From Thiohalocapsa sp. (lineage in GTDB: Bacteria > Pseudomonadota > Gammaproteobacteria > Chromatiales > Chromatiaceae): a stretch of DNA of 34,503 nt. The notes beneath the pieces were generated by a model. That model was not told the origin of the DNA and searched no databases. It saw only the letters and a list, made by a program, of their open reading frames with translations. Positions 1-7,989 of the stretch are shown one piece after another. Position 1 is the first letter of the stretch. Every line of letters starts with the position of its first letter. The DNA lies in contig NZ_JAJDNQ010000051.1 of NCBI RefSeq assembly GCF_022340605.1, positions 1-34,503 on the forward strand. The letters are read 5' to 3'. A program made the position numbers and the translations under genes.

Positions 1-160
1 CAGCGACAGCCTCGACGTGGTCGGACTCTGCCCGCGGTGACGCTCTTTAAGCCGTAGCACCGGGAGGCGTGCCACGCGGCGACGTCCTCGTCGCTGTCCG
101 CCGGCCGGCGGGGATCGAAGCTGAACGCGGACGCCAAGCAACACGTGAGACCTACGTACC
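1..160. other. left-edge non-coding stretch; possible 3' end of an upstream gene
   Basis: No complete gene lies here. One plus-strand frame (from base 2) is open from the window edge to a TGA at 38-40 and could be the last dozen codons of an upstream gene, but that is too short to identify. Bases 41-160 form the leader of the response regulator gene. I see no clear sigma-70 promoter and only a weak purine run before the ATG. Confidence 0.3.
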
Positions 161-1105
161 ATGACTGACGCCATTGCCCCTGCCGCAGCGCCGCACGCCG
201 CCGGGGTGCCTGTCTCCGCAGTCCTCGCCGACGGCGCCGGCGCGGAGTCGGAGCCGGCCTATCTCGGGGACGCGGCGGCCGACGCGGACATCGACGCGCC
301 GGCACACCTCCTGTTGGTGGACGATGAGCTGGACGGGCTCGCGCTCCTCATCGCTTACCTCCGGGATTACGACTTCGTCGTCAGCACGGCGCAACGCGGC
401 GCCGACGCGCTGGCCGCGGCGCACGCCCACCACCCGGACCTGATCCTGCTGGACGTGTCACTACCCGAGCTGGATGGCTTCGAGGTCCTCCGACGCCTCA
501 AGCAATCGCGCGCCACGCGAACGATTCCGGTGCTGATGGTGACCGGTCGTCAGGACGTGGAGCATAAGGTGCGCGGCTTCGAGCTGGGCGCAGCCGATTA
601 CCTGGTCAAGCCGGTCGCCGAGGCGGAACTGCGCGCGCGCGTCACGGCGCAACTGCACCAGATGCGTCTGCGGCAGGCGCTGTCGATGCGTCTGCGCACC
701 TACGAGCAACGCTTCGGCCCGCTCGACGAGGTCGTACCCGCGGCGCGCGGCGATCGGGCGCTGCGACCGGAGGTGACGTTGTTGCTGCGCGCGCGCCAGA
801 TCCTGCGCGAGCGGCTCGACAATCCGCCGACACTGACCGAGCTGGCACGCCTCGTCGGCACCAACCAGCCGCGCCTGTCGAAGGGCTTTCGCACCCTGTT
901 CGGGACCACCGCCTACGGTTTCGTGCGTGAGTCGCGTCTGCGTCGTGCGCGCGAGCTGCTTGCGGAGACGCAGTTGCCCGTCAAGACCATCGCACTGGAG
1001 GTCGGCTACCGCGGCACCAGCGATCTGACCCGCGCCATCAAGGGCCGCTACGGCCTGACGCCCACTGCGCTGCGCAAGCGGCTGCAGGCGACACCACCGC
1101 ATTGA
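161..1105 (+). CDS. response regulator, receiver domain plus AraC-type HTH
   Basis: This 314-residue cytoplasmic protein is a two-component transcription regulator. Residues 1-46 are a low-complexity Ala-rich leader. Residues 48-165 form a receiver domain: acidic pocket VDDE at 53-56, phospho-acceptor Asp98 in LILLDVSLP, Thr128 in MVTGR and Lys150 in LVKP. Residues 205-308 form an AraC/XylS-type double helix-turn-helix, with the family's second-helix pattern around KTIALEVGYRGTSDLTRAIK. In this family phosphorylation at the Asp controls DNA binding. The next gene, a hybrid kinase, starts inside its stop codon, so the two are very likely a cognate pair. The start is the first ATG that keeps the whole domain; the Shine-Dalgarno is weak, so a shorter leader is possible. 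The target genes cannot be read from the sequence. Confidence 0.9.
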   Translation: MTDAIAPAAAPHAAGVPVSAVLADGAGAESEPAYLGDAAADADIDAPAHLLLVDDELDGLALLIAYLRDYDFVVSTAQRGADALAAAHAHHPDLILLDVSLPELDGFEVLRRLKQSRATRTIPVLMVTGRQDVEHKVRGFELGAADYLVKPVAEAELRARVTAQLHQMRLRQALSMRLRTYEQRFGPLDEVVPAARGDRALRPEVTLLLRARQILRERLDNPPTLTELARLVGTNQPRLSKGFRTLFGTTAYGFVRESRLRRARELLAETQLPVKTIALEVGYRGTSDLTRAIKGRYGLTPTALRKRLQATPPH

Positions 1106-3507
1106 CGGGCTGCGGCAGAGAGGTAGGCGCACAGAACCCGAGCGCGCCCGGGACCGCCGCCGGCGTGTCGGCGCGCCCCGCCAACGCCATTTCCGCCAGC
1201 GCCCACGCCGCGGGCGTCGAGCGTGGCGGCGCCTTCGGCATCATCGCCAAGGTTGCCGTCGCGCTGCTCGCCGCCTTCATCCTGACCCTGGACGCACTGC
1301 TCCTGGTAGGGCTCGGCTTTCGCAGCGTCGGCGACGGCATCGGCGCGCTGTCCGACGAGCAGCTTCCCGCGCTGGCGGACGCCATGCTGCTGCTGCGGGA
1401 CACCGAACGACTCATCGAGCTGGTGAGATCGCCCGATACCGGCGCCGGCGCCGGTGCCGACGCGCCCAATGCCAACCGCTCGTCGGCGCAGCTCGATGCC
1501 ACGCGCACCCGAATCCAGGCGGCACTGCGGCGCCTGTCCACCAGCCACGCCGTGCCGACGGCGCGAATCGACCCCATAGCTGCACGATTCGGGCAGCTGT
1601 TCGCGACCCTGGCGGGTGCGCCGGGGGCCGGCCGTTTGGCCCTGGCAAAGACGGCGGTCTATCCAGAGGCCGACCTGCTGCTCACCGACCTGGAAGACCT
1701 GTTCAAGCAGGTGTTCCGCGGCATCGAGCAGGACGGCGCCACTATGCGCACGCAATTGCGCTCCCGCGTGGCGCTGCTGGCGCTGATCCCCGGGCTGCTG
1801 CTGGTCATCACGGTCACCACCTACCTCTACCTCAACCGGGCGCTGTTGCAGCCCATCGTGCAGTTGCGCCGCGCCATGCAGCAGGCGCGCGGCGGTGGCC
1901 GACCCCGGTTCCCGCCGGCCCGCGACGACGAGGTGGGCGCCATCGTACGTGCCAGCCGCGAGACGCTGGAGGCCCTGGCCCGGCGCGAAACGGAACTGCG
2001 CATCGCCAGCGCCGAGGCCGAGCGCGCCAACCGCGCCAAGGGGCTGTTCCTCGCGCACATGAGCCACGAACTGCGCACGCCGCTGCACGCCATGCTCGGC
2101 TTCGCGGAGCTCGCGCGCAAGAGCCGGGAGCTGCCCCCGGAGGTCCAACACCACTGTGCGCTGATCGAGCGCAACGGTCGCCACCTGCTGCAATTGATCG
2201 ACGACCTGCTTGACCTCGCCGCCATCGATGCCGGCCGTCTCGCGCCGGCGGCCGTGCCCACCGACATCCACCGGCTGCTGGACGACGTGAGCGACAACAC
2301 GATGCTGGCGGCGCGCGCGAAGGGTCTGGCGTACGAGGCCCGCGTGGAACCGACGCTGCCCCAACGCGTGCTCACCGATGAGCGCCGGCTGCGTCAGGTG
2401 CTGACCAACCTGCTCGGCAACGCCGTCAGGCACACCGAGCGCGGACGGGTGTCACTGCGGGCCACGGCGCTGCCGCTGCCGCAGCAGCCCGCGCGTGCCA
2501 TGCGCAGGCCCGCCATCAACGGCAGCGGCCTGGATGTGCACACGGCGCTCGACACGGGCCTGCCGCAGCACCTGCACCTGCGCTTTGAGATCCACGACAC
2601 CGGCCCTGGTATCCCCGCCGCGGAGCAGACACGCCTGTTTCAGCCCTTCGAGCAGTTGCGCCCCGGCGAGTCCGGCACCGGGCTGGGGCTCGCCATCAGC
2701 CGCGAGCTGGCGGAGATCCTGGGCGGCCACTTGGACATCGACAGCGATACGGGCCAAGGTTGCCGCATCACGGTCGACCTCCCGGTGGCCATCGCCGAGC
2801 CGGCTGCCGGCGCCATGGCCGGCAACGCGGACACTGCCATCACCGGCTACGACGGCCCAAGCCGCCGCGTGCTGGTGGTGGACGACGAGGCGTCCCTGCT
2901 GTTGCTGTTGCAGCACCAGCTCACCCGCGTCGGGTTCCAGGTGGACTGCGCCGACGGCGCCGATGCCGCCGTGAAGGCGGCGCTGCAGGCACGGCCGGAC
3001 CTGGTGCTGATGGACATGGTGATGCCGGATTACTGCGGTTACGCCGCGGCGCACGCGCTGCGCGAGCGCCTCGGTGAGCCGGCACCGCCGATGATCGCGT
3101 TCTCGGCAACGCTGCTGGAAGACCCGGCGGAGGCGCAGGCGCTCGGCTTCGAGGACTTCCTGCCGAAGCCAACCGCCACCGATGAGCTGCTGGCATCCAT
3201 CGGGCGCTGCCTGGGGCTGCAATGGCAGCGCGGGGCAGCCGCCCCCGACCCCGCAACCGACACCGCACCCAACATGGCTGGACTCGGCACCACGGCGTCG
3301 CTGGCAGCGATACACGCACCGGCGCGACTGGAGATCGAGGTCGGCCTAGAGCTGGTGGAGAGTGCCGCCTGGGCCGAGCTGGAGGACTGGTGCACGGACC
3401 TCGCATCCGGCGACCCAGACTGTGAAGACTTCGTCGCGGCGGTGCGCCGCCTCGCGGGCGCCGGCGAGGCGCCGACATTGCAGCGTTGGCTGCGGTCGCA
3501 GCTGTGA
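1102..3507 (+). CDS. membrane-bound hybrid sensor histidine kinase
   Basis: 801 residues, starting at a TTG that overlaps the upstream stop by four bases (TTGA). TM1 is about 49-71, followed by a roughly 150-residue periplasmic sensor region without a domain I recognise. TM2 is about 223-245 and a HAMP-like linker about 246-298. The dimerisation/phospho-acceptor helix holds His322 in SHELRTP. The ATPase domain has Asn440 (N box, LLGNAVRHT), the G1 box DTGPGIP at 499-505 and the G2 box GTGLGL. A C-terminal receiver starts near 588, with VDDE at 593-596 and phospho-acceptor Asp638 in LVLMDMVMP. A tail of about 100 residues has no recognised domain; I see no clear HPt His motif. It should autophosphorylate on His322 and relay to Asp638 and/or the upstream regulator. 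The signal sensed is unknown. Confidence 0.9.
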   Translation: MTGCGREVGAQNPSAPGTAAGVSARPANAISASAHAAGVERGGAFGIIAKVAVALLAAFILTLDALLLVGLGFRSVGDGIGALSDEQLPALADAMLLLRDTERLIELVRSPDTGAGAGADAPNANRSSAQLDATRTRIQAALRRLSTSHAVPTARIDPIAARFGQLFATLAGAPGAGRLALAKTAVYPEADLLLTDLEDLFKQVFRGIEQDGATMRTQLRSRVALLALIPGLLLVITVTTYLYLNRALLQPIVQLRRAMQQARGGGRPRFPPARDDEVGAIVRASRETLEALARRETELRIASAEAERANRAKGLFLAHMSHELRTPLHAMLGFAELARKSRELPPEVQHHCALIERNGRHLLQLIDDLLDLAAIDAGRLAPAAVPTDIHRLLDDVSDNTMLAARAKGLAYEARVEPTLPQRVLTDERRLRQVLTNLLGNAVRHTERGRVSLRATALPLPQQPARAMRRPAINGSGLDVHTALDTGLPQHLHLRFEIHDTGPGIPAAEQTRLFQPFEQLRPGESGTGLGLAISRELAEILGGHLDIDSDTGQGCRITVDLPVAIAEPAAGAMAGNADTAITGYDGPSRRVLVVDDEASLLLLLQHQLTRVGFQVDCADGADAAVKAALQARPDLVLMDMVMPDYCGYAAAHALRERLGEPAPPMIAFSATLLEDPAEAQALGFEDFLPKPTATDELLASIGRCLGLQWQRGAAAPDPATDTAPNMAGLGTTASLAAIHAPARLEIEVGLELVESAAWAELEDWCTDLASGDPDCEDFVAAVRRLAGAGEAPTLQRWLRSQL

Positions 3508-3804
3508 GCACCTTCGCCGGCCGCGTCGCGGCGCCGCTTTCGCAATCGCAACGTCCGCTTTGCCGTGCACAACGGCGGGACACGCCTTCACACTGGGCAA
3601 TGCCAGTAGGCTTGCGCCAAATCTCTGCCGCCACCGGCCGCAGACGCCGCGGGACCGAAAATCGATTGCGATCCCGATTTCCATTTCGCACCCGCCACCC
3701 GTGGTTAGTCGCCGCTCGGCGCAGTTCTTCCAGGCTCGTGCACGCCATGCCTTCAGCCCCGTCGGCGCCCACCCACGGCGCCCCGTGTCAACGCGCCCGC
3801 ACCG
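3508..3804. other. intergenic region
   Basis: A 297-base gap between the kinase and the SPFH gene. It contains a short AT-richer patch with an imperfect inverted repeat (GAAAATCG near 3657 and CGATTTC near 3675), which could be an operator or hairpin. No Rho-independent terminator with a T tract and no convincing promoter are visible. Confidence 0.3.
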
Positions 3805-4824
3805 ATGCACCAGGACACTGAGCCCCGGGACGCCGAGCCCCCGGCGACCGAGCCCGGCCCACCGGCTTGGCGCCGGCGCCTGCGCCGCTGGCTCAGGCCG
3901 CGGCTGCCGTTTCTGTCCGTAACGCTGCAGATCCTGTTGCTGCTGGTGATCCTGTTCGCCGACCGGATCTTCATCCGCGTGCCGGCGGGCGAAGCGGGCG
4001 TGCTCTGGAACCGCTTCACCGGCACCGAGGTGGACACGGTCTACGGCGAGGGGCTGCATATCATCAGCCCGCTGGACCGAATGACGCTGTACGAGGTGCG
4101 CAAGCAGGTGGCGCTGCACACGCTCGAGGTGCTCTCCAGCGAGGGCCTGACTCTTAAGCTGGATCTCGCCATCCGCTACGAGCCCGAGTACGACCTGCTC
4201 GGCATGCTGCACGAGCGCGTCGGCCCCGAGTACCTGACCCGCGTCGTGGTGCCGCAGACCGAATCCGTGCTGCGCAAGGAGCTCGGCACCGCCACCGCCG
4301 AGGCCATCTACACCAACGCGGGCGGCCTGCTGACCCGGGCCATGCTCGCGGCCATGGACGAGATCGGCCGCAACTTCGTCGCGGTGGAGGACATCATCAT
4401 CCGCCGCATCGAGCTGCCCGAGTCCATCCGCACCGCCATCGAGGACAAACTGACTCAGCAGCAGCTCATGCAGTCCTACGCCTACCGCAAGCAGACGGCC
4501 GACCGGGAGGCCGAGCGCAAGCGCGTCGAGGCCGGCGGCATCAGCGACTACCAACGCATCGTGAACGAGACCCTGAGCGACGCGTTGCTGGACTACCAGG
4601 GCATCCGCGCCACGCGGGATCTGGCCGAGTCGGAGAATCGCAAGACGGTGATCATTGGTGCCGGCGGCAACGTGGCGCTGCCGATCTTTCTCGACCAGAA
4701 CACCGGCGCTGCACCGCCGTCGCGCCCCGCCGCCCGGACGCAGGGCGCCATGCCCGCCGCGCTTCAGGAGGGCCAACGGGACCCGAGCGACCCGGGCGAC
4801 AAGGGCGACAAGGGCGAGCACTGA
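3805..4824 (+). CDS. membrane-anchored SPFH/prohibitin-family protein
   Basis: 339 residues. A basic N-terminal tail (WRRRLRRWLRPR, about 22-33) precedes one transmembrane helix at about 35-52. An SPFH (band 7) domain then covers about 55-290, recognisable from the start FIRVPAGEAGVLWNRF, then GEGLHIISPLD and the conserved SEGLTLKLDLAIRYEP region. A charged helical segment (QTADREAERKRVEAGG, about 227-242) resembles the coiled-coil that drives oligomerisation in this family. The last 50 residues are low complexity, with repeated Asp-Pro/Asp-Lys-Gly units. Family members form large membrane rings and often partner proteases, but no protease gene is adjacent. The start has no good Shine-Dalgarno; it is chosen because it gives the basic tail and helix. 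Function beyond membrane scaffolding cannot be assigned. Confidence 0.85.
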   Translation: MHQDTEPRDAEPPATEPGPPAWRRRLRRWLRPRLPFLSVTLQILLLLVILFADRIFIRVPAGEAGVLWNRFTGTEVDTVYGEGLHIISPLDRMTLYEVRKQVALHTLEVLSSEGLTLKLDLAIRYEPEYDLLGMLHERVGPEYLTRVVVPQTESVLRKELGTATAEAIYTNAGGLLTRAMLAAMDEIGRNFVAVEDIIIRRIELPESIRTAIEDKLTQQQLMQSYAYRKQTADREAERKRVEAGGISDYQRIVNETLSDALLDYQGIRATRDLAESENRKTVIIGAGGNVALPIFLDQNTGAAPPSRPAARTQGAMPAALQEGQRDPSDPGDKGDKGEH

Positions 4825-4955
4825 GGGACATCCGCTCGCGCGCCGCAGCCCGAAGCCCCGCGGCAGGCTTTGCGAGCCCGCGCCACGACCCGGCAGCGAC
4901 ACAACCGGCGCTGCCCGGCCGGCTGAGAGGCCGCTGGCTTACCGATCGGGATCGG

Positions 4956-5657
4956 TCAAGCGCTTGTCGGGGCAGCCCCGGGGAACTCGGTGGTTGCAGC
5001 GAGCTTGCGCGCCTCCGTGATCCAGCGCGCCGGCGCGGCCATCGGCGCCGCCGCGGAGACACCCAGCAGCTGCTTGAGCTGCGCCGGGTCCGCGCGGGCC
5101 AGGTCCGCCAGGCCGCGCACCCCGCCGGCAGCCAAGAGGGCGGCATAGCGTGGTCCGATCCCGTGAATGCGCTCAAGCTCCCTGGCCGCGGCGGCATCCG
5201 GCCCGCTGCCGGGCGGCGGATTGGGGGGCGAACCAGAGGGCGAATCGGGGGGCGAATCGGGGCGCGGTGCGCCGCCTTCGGGCGCCGGGCCGCCGGTGCC
5301 GGGCTCATCGACGGCGCGCAGCACTTGCCGGGCGAGGTCGCCGACCTCCTTGCGCAGCGGAGCGAGGGCTTGGCGCACCTGCCGGCGCGCCAGGCCGGCA
5401 CCTAGGGCACCACCGCTCGCGGCACCGACCGAGCCCGGCAGGACGAGATCCAGCAATCCCTTGACGACCGAGGTCCGGCTCACGCCGGCGGCCGCGGGCA
5501 AGCCGGCAGCCGGCTTGGCGATGGCGGCCGCCGCGAGTGCCTTGCCGCTCAGCAGCGCGAAAAGCGCCAACGCACCGGTGCTGGCGACTGCGCCGGTGAC
5601 GGCCCCGATGGCAATGACGCGCAACGACGGGGCGGAAGTCGGTCCAATGGCGGACAT
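4956..5657 (-). CDS. membrane protein with C-terminal helix-hairpin-helix domain
   Basis: 233 residues on the minus strand. The start is supported by AAGGAG six bases upstream of the ATG (5664-5669). Residues about 13-37 form a hydrophobic, probably membrane-spanning segment, and residues 62-92 a second Gly/Ala-rich weakly hydrophobic stretch (SVGAASGGALGAGLA). A short amphipathic helix with heptad character (100-117) follows, then a Pro/Ser/Gly linker (118-155) encoded partly by 12-base tandem repeats. Residues about 163-222 are a helix-hairpin-helix unit (IHGIGPRYAALLAAGGV, then LADLARADPAQLKQLLGVS), like the DUF4332-type HHH modules. Such modules can bind DNA or proteins. It converges with the SPFH gene; a 6-bp hairpin (ACCGAT/ATCGGT, 4941-4956) lies at the junction. 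Role unknown. Confidence 0.75.
   Translation of the reverse strand: MSAIGPTSAPSLRVIAIGAVTGAVASTGALALFALLSGKALAAAAIAKPAAGLPAAAGVSRTSVVKGLLDLVLPGSVGAASGGALGAGLARRQVRQALAPLRKEVGDLARQVLRAVDEPGTGGPAPEGGAPRPDSPPDSPSGSPPNPPPGSGPDAAAARELERIHGIGPRYAALLAAGGVRGLADLARADPAQLKQLLGVSAAAPMAAPARWITEARKLAATTEFPGAAPTSA
5226..5261 (-). repeat. three tandem 12-base units inside the HHH gene linker
   Basis: The plus strand reads GGGCGAACCAGA, GGGCGAATCGGG, GGGCGAATCGGG. On the coding minus strand these give the Pro/Ser-rich linker. Because 12 is a multiple of three, gain or loss of a unit would change linker length without a frameshift. Confidence 0.8.
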
Positions 5658-5740
5658 CGAAGGCTCCTTCGGACAAGGGGACGCAAGGAGCCCATGATCC
5701 GCCGAGCCGCGGGCACGGGCTCGCGTTACCCAAACAATTT

Positions 5741-5780
5741 GTTGCGCATCGCAAGACCGGCGCCACAGGCGCCGCGCAAC
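5741..5780. repeat. nested inverted repeat in a divergent intergenic region
   Basis: GTTGCGC (5741-5747) pairs with GCGCAAC (5774-5780), enclosing GGCGCC (5759-5764), ACA, GGCGCC (5768-5773). The left side carries an 11-base bulge. It lies in the 277-base gap between the divergent HHH and small membrane protein genes, so it could be an operator or a 5' leader structure. There is no T tract, so a terminator is unlikely. Confidence 0.45.
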
Positions 5781-5934
5781 GCTTGCGCCGCGAGCCCAGG
5801 ACTGTGCACGCTACGCGGGCACGCGCCTGCCCCGCGAGCCGCCGGCAGAAGCGGGTGTGCCCGCGCTGAGCGATGTGCCATCGCAAGGCCGGCCCTTTCA
5901 AGGCTGCTCGTTCAACGGTACGAGGACACACACT

Positions 5935-6144
5935 ATGGCTACTCAAGCCCTCTCCCCGGCTTCGTCCGGCTCGCTCGCCGCCGTCGGCACCGCCGCGAAG
6001 GCGTTGGTGCTGGCGCATCCGGTCGGACTGTCCCTGGTCGCCGGCGCCGCACTCGGCGCCGGCGCCTACTGGGGCATCAACCGGCTGCTGCACAAGGAAG
6101 AGCAAGCCGCCCCCGACGCAGAGTCCGCCGCTGCGGCCGCCTGA
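5935..6144 (+). CDS. small Gly/Ala-rich single-span membrane protein
   Basis: 69 residues, starting MATQALSPAS. The in-frame ATG at 5857 would add 26 non-hydrophobic residues, but the 5935 ATG has a GAGGA-like site about eight bases upstream and gives a compact protein, so I prefer it. Residues about 18-48 are one long hydrophobic Gly/Ala-rich segment (HPVGLSLVAGAALGAGAYWG) with small-residue spacing suited to helix packing. A basic stop (NRLLHK) and an acidic, Ala-rich tail follow. I do not recognise a family. The composition resembles the hydrophobic part of the divergent HHH protein, so the two may act together in the membrane, which is inference from position and composition only. Confidence 0.65.
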   Translation: MATQALSPASSGSLAAVGTAAKALVLAHPVGLSLVAGAALGAGAYWGINRLLHKEEQAAPDAESAAAAA

Positions 6145-6190
6145 GAGGATGTGAAGAAACCCTGTCGCGGCCGCTTGTCACGCGGCCGCC
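6142..6190. repeat. 49-base stop-codon-anchored element, copy A
   Basis: Starts with the TGA of the small membrane protein gene and reads TGAGAGGATGT, then a purine-rich AAG run, then a hairpin of GCGGCCGC (6167-6174) and GCGGCCGC (6182-6189) around a 7-base loop. A second copy lies at 31220-31268, again starting at a stop codon; by eye about 38 of 49 bases match without gaps. The hairpin sits between convergent genes and could end or protect transcripts. There is no T tract. Confidence 0.6.
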
Positions 6191-6194
6191 CCGC

Positions 6195-6518
6195 TCAGTG
6201 CGGCGCCGTGGCGTCGCCGAGAACCTGAAACGGCGCGAGCTCGACGCCATCGGTGCGCGCCGCCAGCGCCAAGGCCGGGGTGGCGGCCGGTACGGCGACC
6301 GGTGCGGCGCTCGGCCACCGCGAGCCACCGTCATGGACAAAGACCTCGAAGCGGGCGCCCTCCGGGGCCGGCAGCGCCGCTGCGACAACGCAGCGATCCG
6401 CATCAAAGCGAAAGCGGGCCGCCCGCGCCTGCTCCTCGGAATCGAGCAGCTCGTCAGCGGCGGCGAGCCGCGCGAGTGCCGCGGCGCCGCCGGCGATGTG
6501 GATCTGCACCTGGCGCAT
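6195..6518 (-). CDS. hypothetical protein, 107 residues
   Basis: Minus-strand ORF starting MRQVQIHIAGG. An upstream in-frame ATG at 6554 would overlap the preceding gene, whereas the 6518 ATG has GGAGG seven bases upstream, so 6518 is chosen. The protein is Ala-rich without membrane segments or signal peptide, and its N-terminal 80 residues alternate predicted helix and strand (DELLDSEEQARAARFRF; ARFEVFVHDGG). I recognise no family. It begins 25 bases after the Ntn-hydrolase-like gene, so the two are probably co-transcribed. Confidence 0.6.
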   Translation of the reverse strand: MRQVQIHIAGGAAALARLAAADELLDSEEQARAARFRFDADRCVVAAALPAPEGARFEVFVHDGGSRWPSAAPVAVPAATPALALAARTDGVELAPFQVLGDATAPH

Positions 6519-6525
6519 GCCGACT

Positions 6526-6530
6526 CCTCC
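6526..6530 (-). promoter_or_regulatory. Shine-Dalgarno GGAGG deciding the start at 6518
   Basis: On the minus strand GGAGG is followed by a 7-base spacer and ATG. This consensus site favours the 6518 start over the upstream ATG at 6554. Confidence 0.7.
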
Positions 6531-6543
6531 CTGCGTGGCGCCG

Positions 6544-7989
6544 TCAGCCGCCAACCCCGCGCCGGCGCCAGCCCCAGACCACCGCCGCGACGGCGAGCGC
6601 CAGTGAAAGCGAGAGCAGGAGCCAGTCGAGCCTGTCTGTCACCGCGGTTTTGGCGGCGCTCGGCCGCGCCAGGCCCGCATAGCGCCGCATCACCGGCTCG
6701 GCGGTCCGTGCGCTGTCCGCGGCGGCGTAGAGCAGCAGGTCGCCGCTGGCCGGATCAAAGAGCATCGACTGCGCGGTCGCGTCGTTGAAGATGGCGTAGG
6801 CCCCCTGCGCACGATCGAGCAGGATCTGGCGCAAGTCCGAGAGGCGCGGCTCGTCGTCGCCCGGCGTCGTGGCGCCCGGCGCCGGCGATAGCCCGCCGCC
6901 TTGGGCGAGCTGGCGGAAACGCTGCCAGCGATAGCGGTCCGCCAGCGTACCGCAACCGACAGCATTGCCCGCAGACACCAGGCAGTTCACCGCCGCGATC
7001 GCCGCCGGCCGTTGCCCGGCGTTCCGCGCCCACGGCATCTCCGGCCGCGTCGCACTGTCGGCACGGCGCAGCAGCCCCGGCCGCCCCGCGGGCAACTCCA
7101 GCACCACGGCGTCCCCGGCGTCCGCCAGCAGTACGCCGTGGCTGCCGGTGTAGCGCTCTGCACGCAGCAGGCGGGCGGCACAGTCCGCGGTTGCGCAGCG
7201 CGCGAGCGCGCGCCGCAGCGCGAAGGCGATGGCGCGCGAGCTGCTGACCTCGGTGCGGCTGCCGGCGGGGCTCGGCGCCGACAGCAGCGCGGCATAGAGG
7301 CCCCGGTCGTTGAAGCCGCTCAATACGCCGAGAAAGCCCGCAAAGCCGGGGCTCACCAGCGTCCGGTCATGGCGCCGCCAACGGGTGATGGCCTGAAGGT
7401 CCCGCAGCCGGGCATCGTTGCCCCAGTCCAGGTTGCGCCCCACCAGCACGCGCCGACCGGCCCTGCCGCGGCCAATCACGACGAGGGCCGAGCCGGCCAT
7501 GACCGGCGCGATATCCGGCAGAAACTGCACGAGCCACAGCTCGTCCAGCGACAGGCGCCCGTCGCCGAGCCGGTTGCGGCCCACCAGGGTTAGCGCCGCG
7601 GCGAAACCCTCGACCTCGTCGCGCGTCGCGGCATCGACGCCGGACACCCGCAGGGGGCCGACGCGCTCCGCCAGCAGGCGGTCGAAGTCGGCCTGATCCA
7701 GCTGCGAGACCAGATAGCCGTCCCAGCGCCGCTCCAGGTCCGAAAACGCCTGCTTGGCGAGCCGCCCCAGGCGCGCGCCGAGCTCCGCCGGCGGCACCCC
7801 GGCACCCTCCGCCGACAGCAGCGGCGGGTCCGCATCCGCCGCCGACACGACGACCGCGGCTCCGCCGAGCAGCCAGCCGAGCAGGACGCCGACGCGAATC
7901 GACCGGCACCGCCGTGCACCAGCCCACCCGGCGCGGACGGCAGGACGGACGCCGTTGCGGCGGCCATAGTGGGGGCTCGGGGACGGCAA
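6544..7989 (-). CDS. secreted, C-terminally anchored Ntn-hydrolase-like (C45/acid-ceramidase-like) protein
   Basis: About 481 residues from a TTG at 7989, which has GAGG six bases upstream (7996-7999). The frame stays open to 8544, but that extension runs into the divergent glf gene and is not protein-like. A basic segment and hydrophobic core (RCRSIRVGVLLGWLLGGAA, about 27-45) form a signal peptide, probably cleaved near 50. Family marks are GRNLDWG (about 184-190), then GFNDRGLYAALL, SHGVLLAD, and a VNCLVS segment followed by DRYRWQRFRQL, the order seen in C45 and choloylglycine-hydrolase-like amidases. The Cys nucleophile normally 13-17 residues before GRN is absent; Ser167 (MAGSALVV) occupies that place. 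A transmembrane helix at about 457-474 and a basic tail end the protein. It may cleave or form amide bonds in the periplasm, or be inactive. Confidence 0.7.
   Translation of the reverse strand: MPSPSPHYGRRNGVRPAVRAGWAGARRCRSIRVGVLLGWLLGGAAVVVSAADADPPLLSAEGAGVPPAELGARLGRLAKQAFSDLERRWDGYLVSQLDQADFDRLLAERVGPLRVSGVDAATRDEVEGFAAALTLVGRNRLGDGRLSLDELWLVQFLPDIAPVMAGSALVVIGRGRAGRRVLVGRNLDWGNDARLRDLQAITRWRRHDRTLVSPGFAGFLGVLSGFNDRGLYAALLSAPSPAGSRTEVSSSRAIAFALRRALARCATADCAARLLRAERYTGSHGVLLADAGDAVVLELPAGRPGLLRRADSATRPEMPWARNAGQRPAAIAAVNCLVSAGNAVGCGTLADRYRWQRFRQLAQGGGLSPAPGATTPGDDEPRLSDLRQILLDRAQGAYAIFNDATAQSMLFDPASGDLLLYAAADSARTAEPVMRRYAGLARPSAAKTAVTDRLDWLLLSLSLALAVAAVVWGWRRRGVGG

Noticed and set aside
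1048..2433. 461-codon open frame on the minus strand opposite the kinase
   Set aside because: GC-rich shadow of the kinase gene; no recognisable domain, Gln/Arg/Gly-rich composition and no ribosome site.
4941..4956. ACCGAT/ATCGGT hairpin between convergent genes as a terminator
   Set aside because: Only six paired bases and no T tract, so terminator function is not supported.
5694..6788. 364-codon plus-strand frame covering the small membrane protein and the unknown gene
   Set aside because: Very Arg-rich, no domain, and it overlaps two better-supported genes in other frames.
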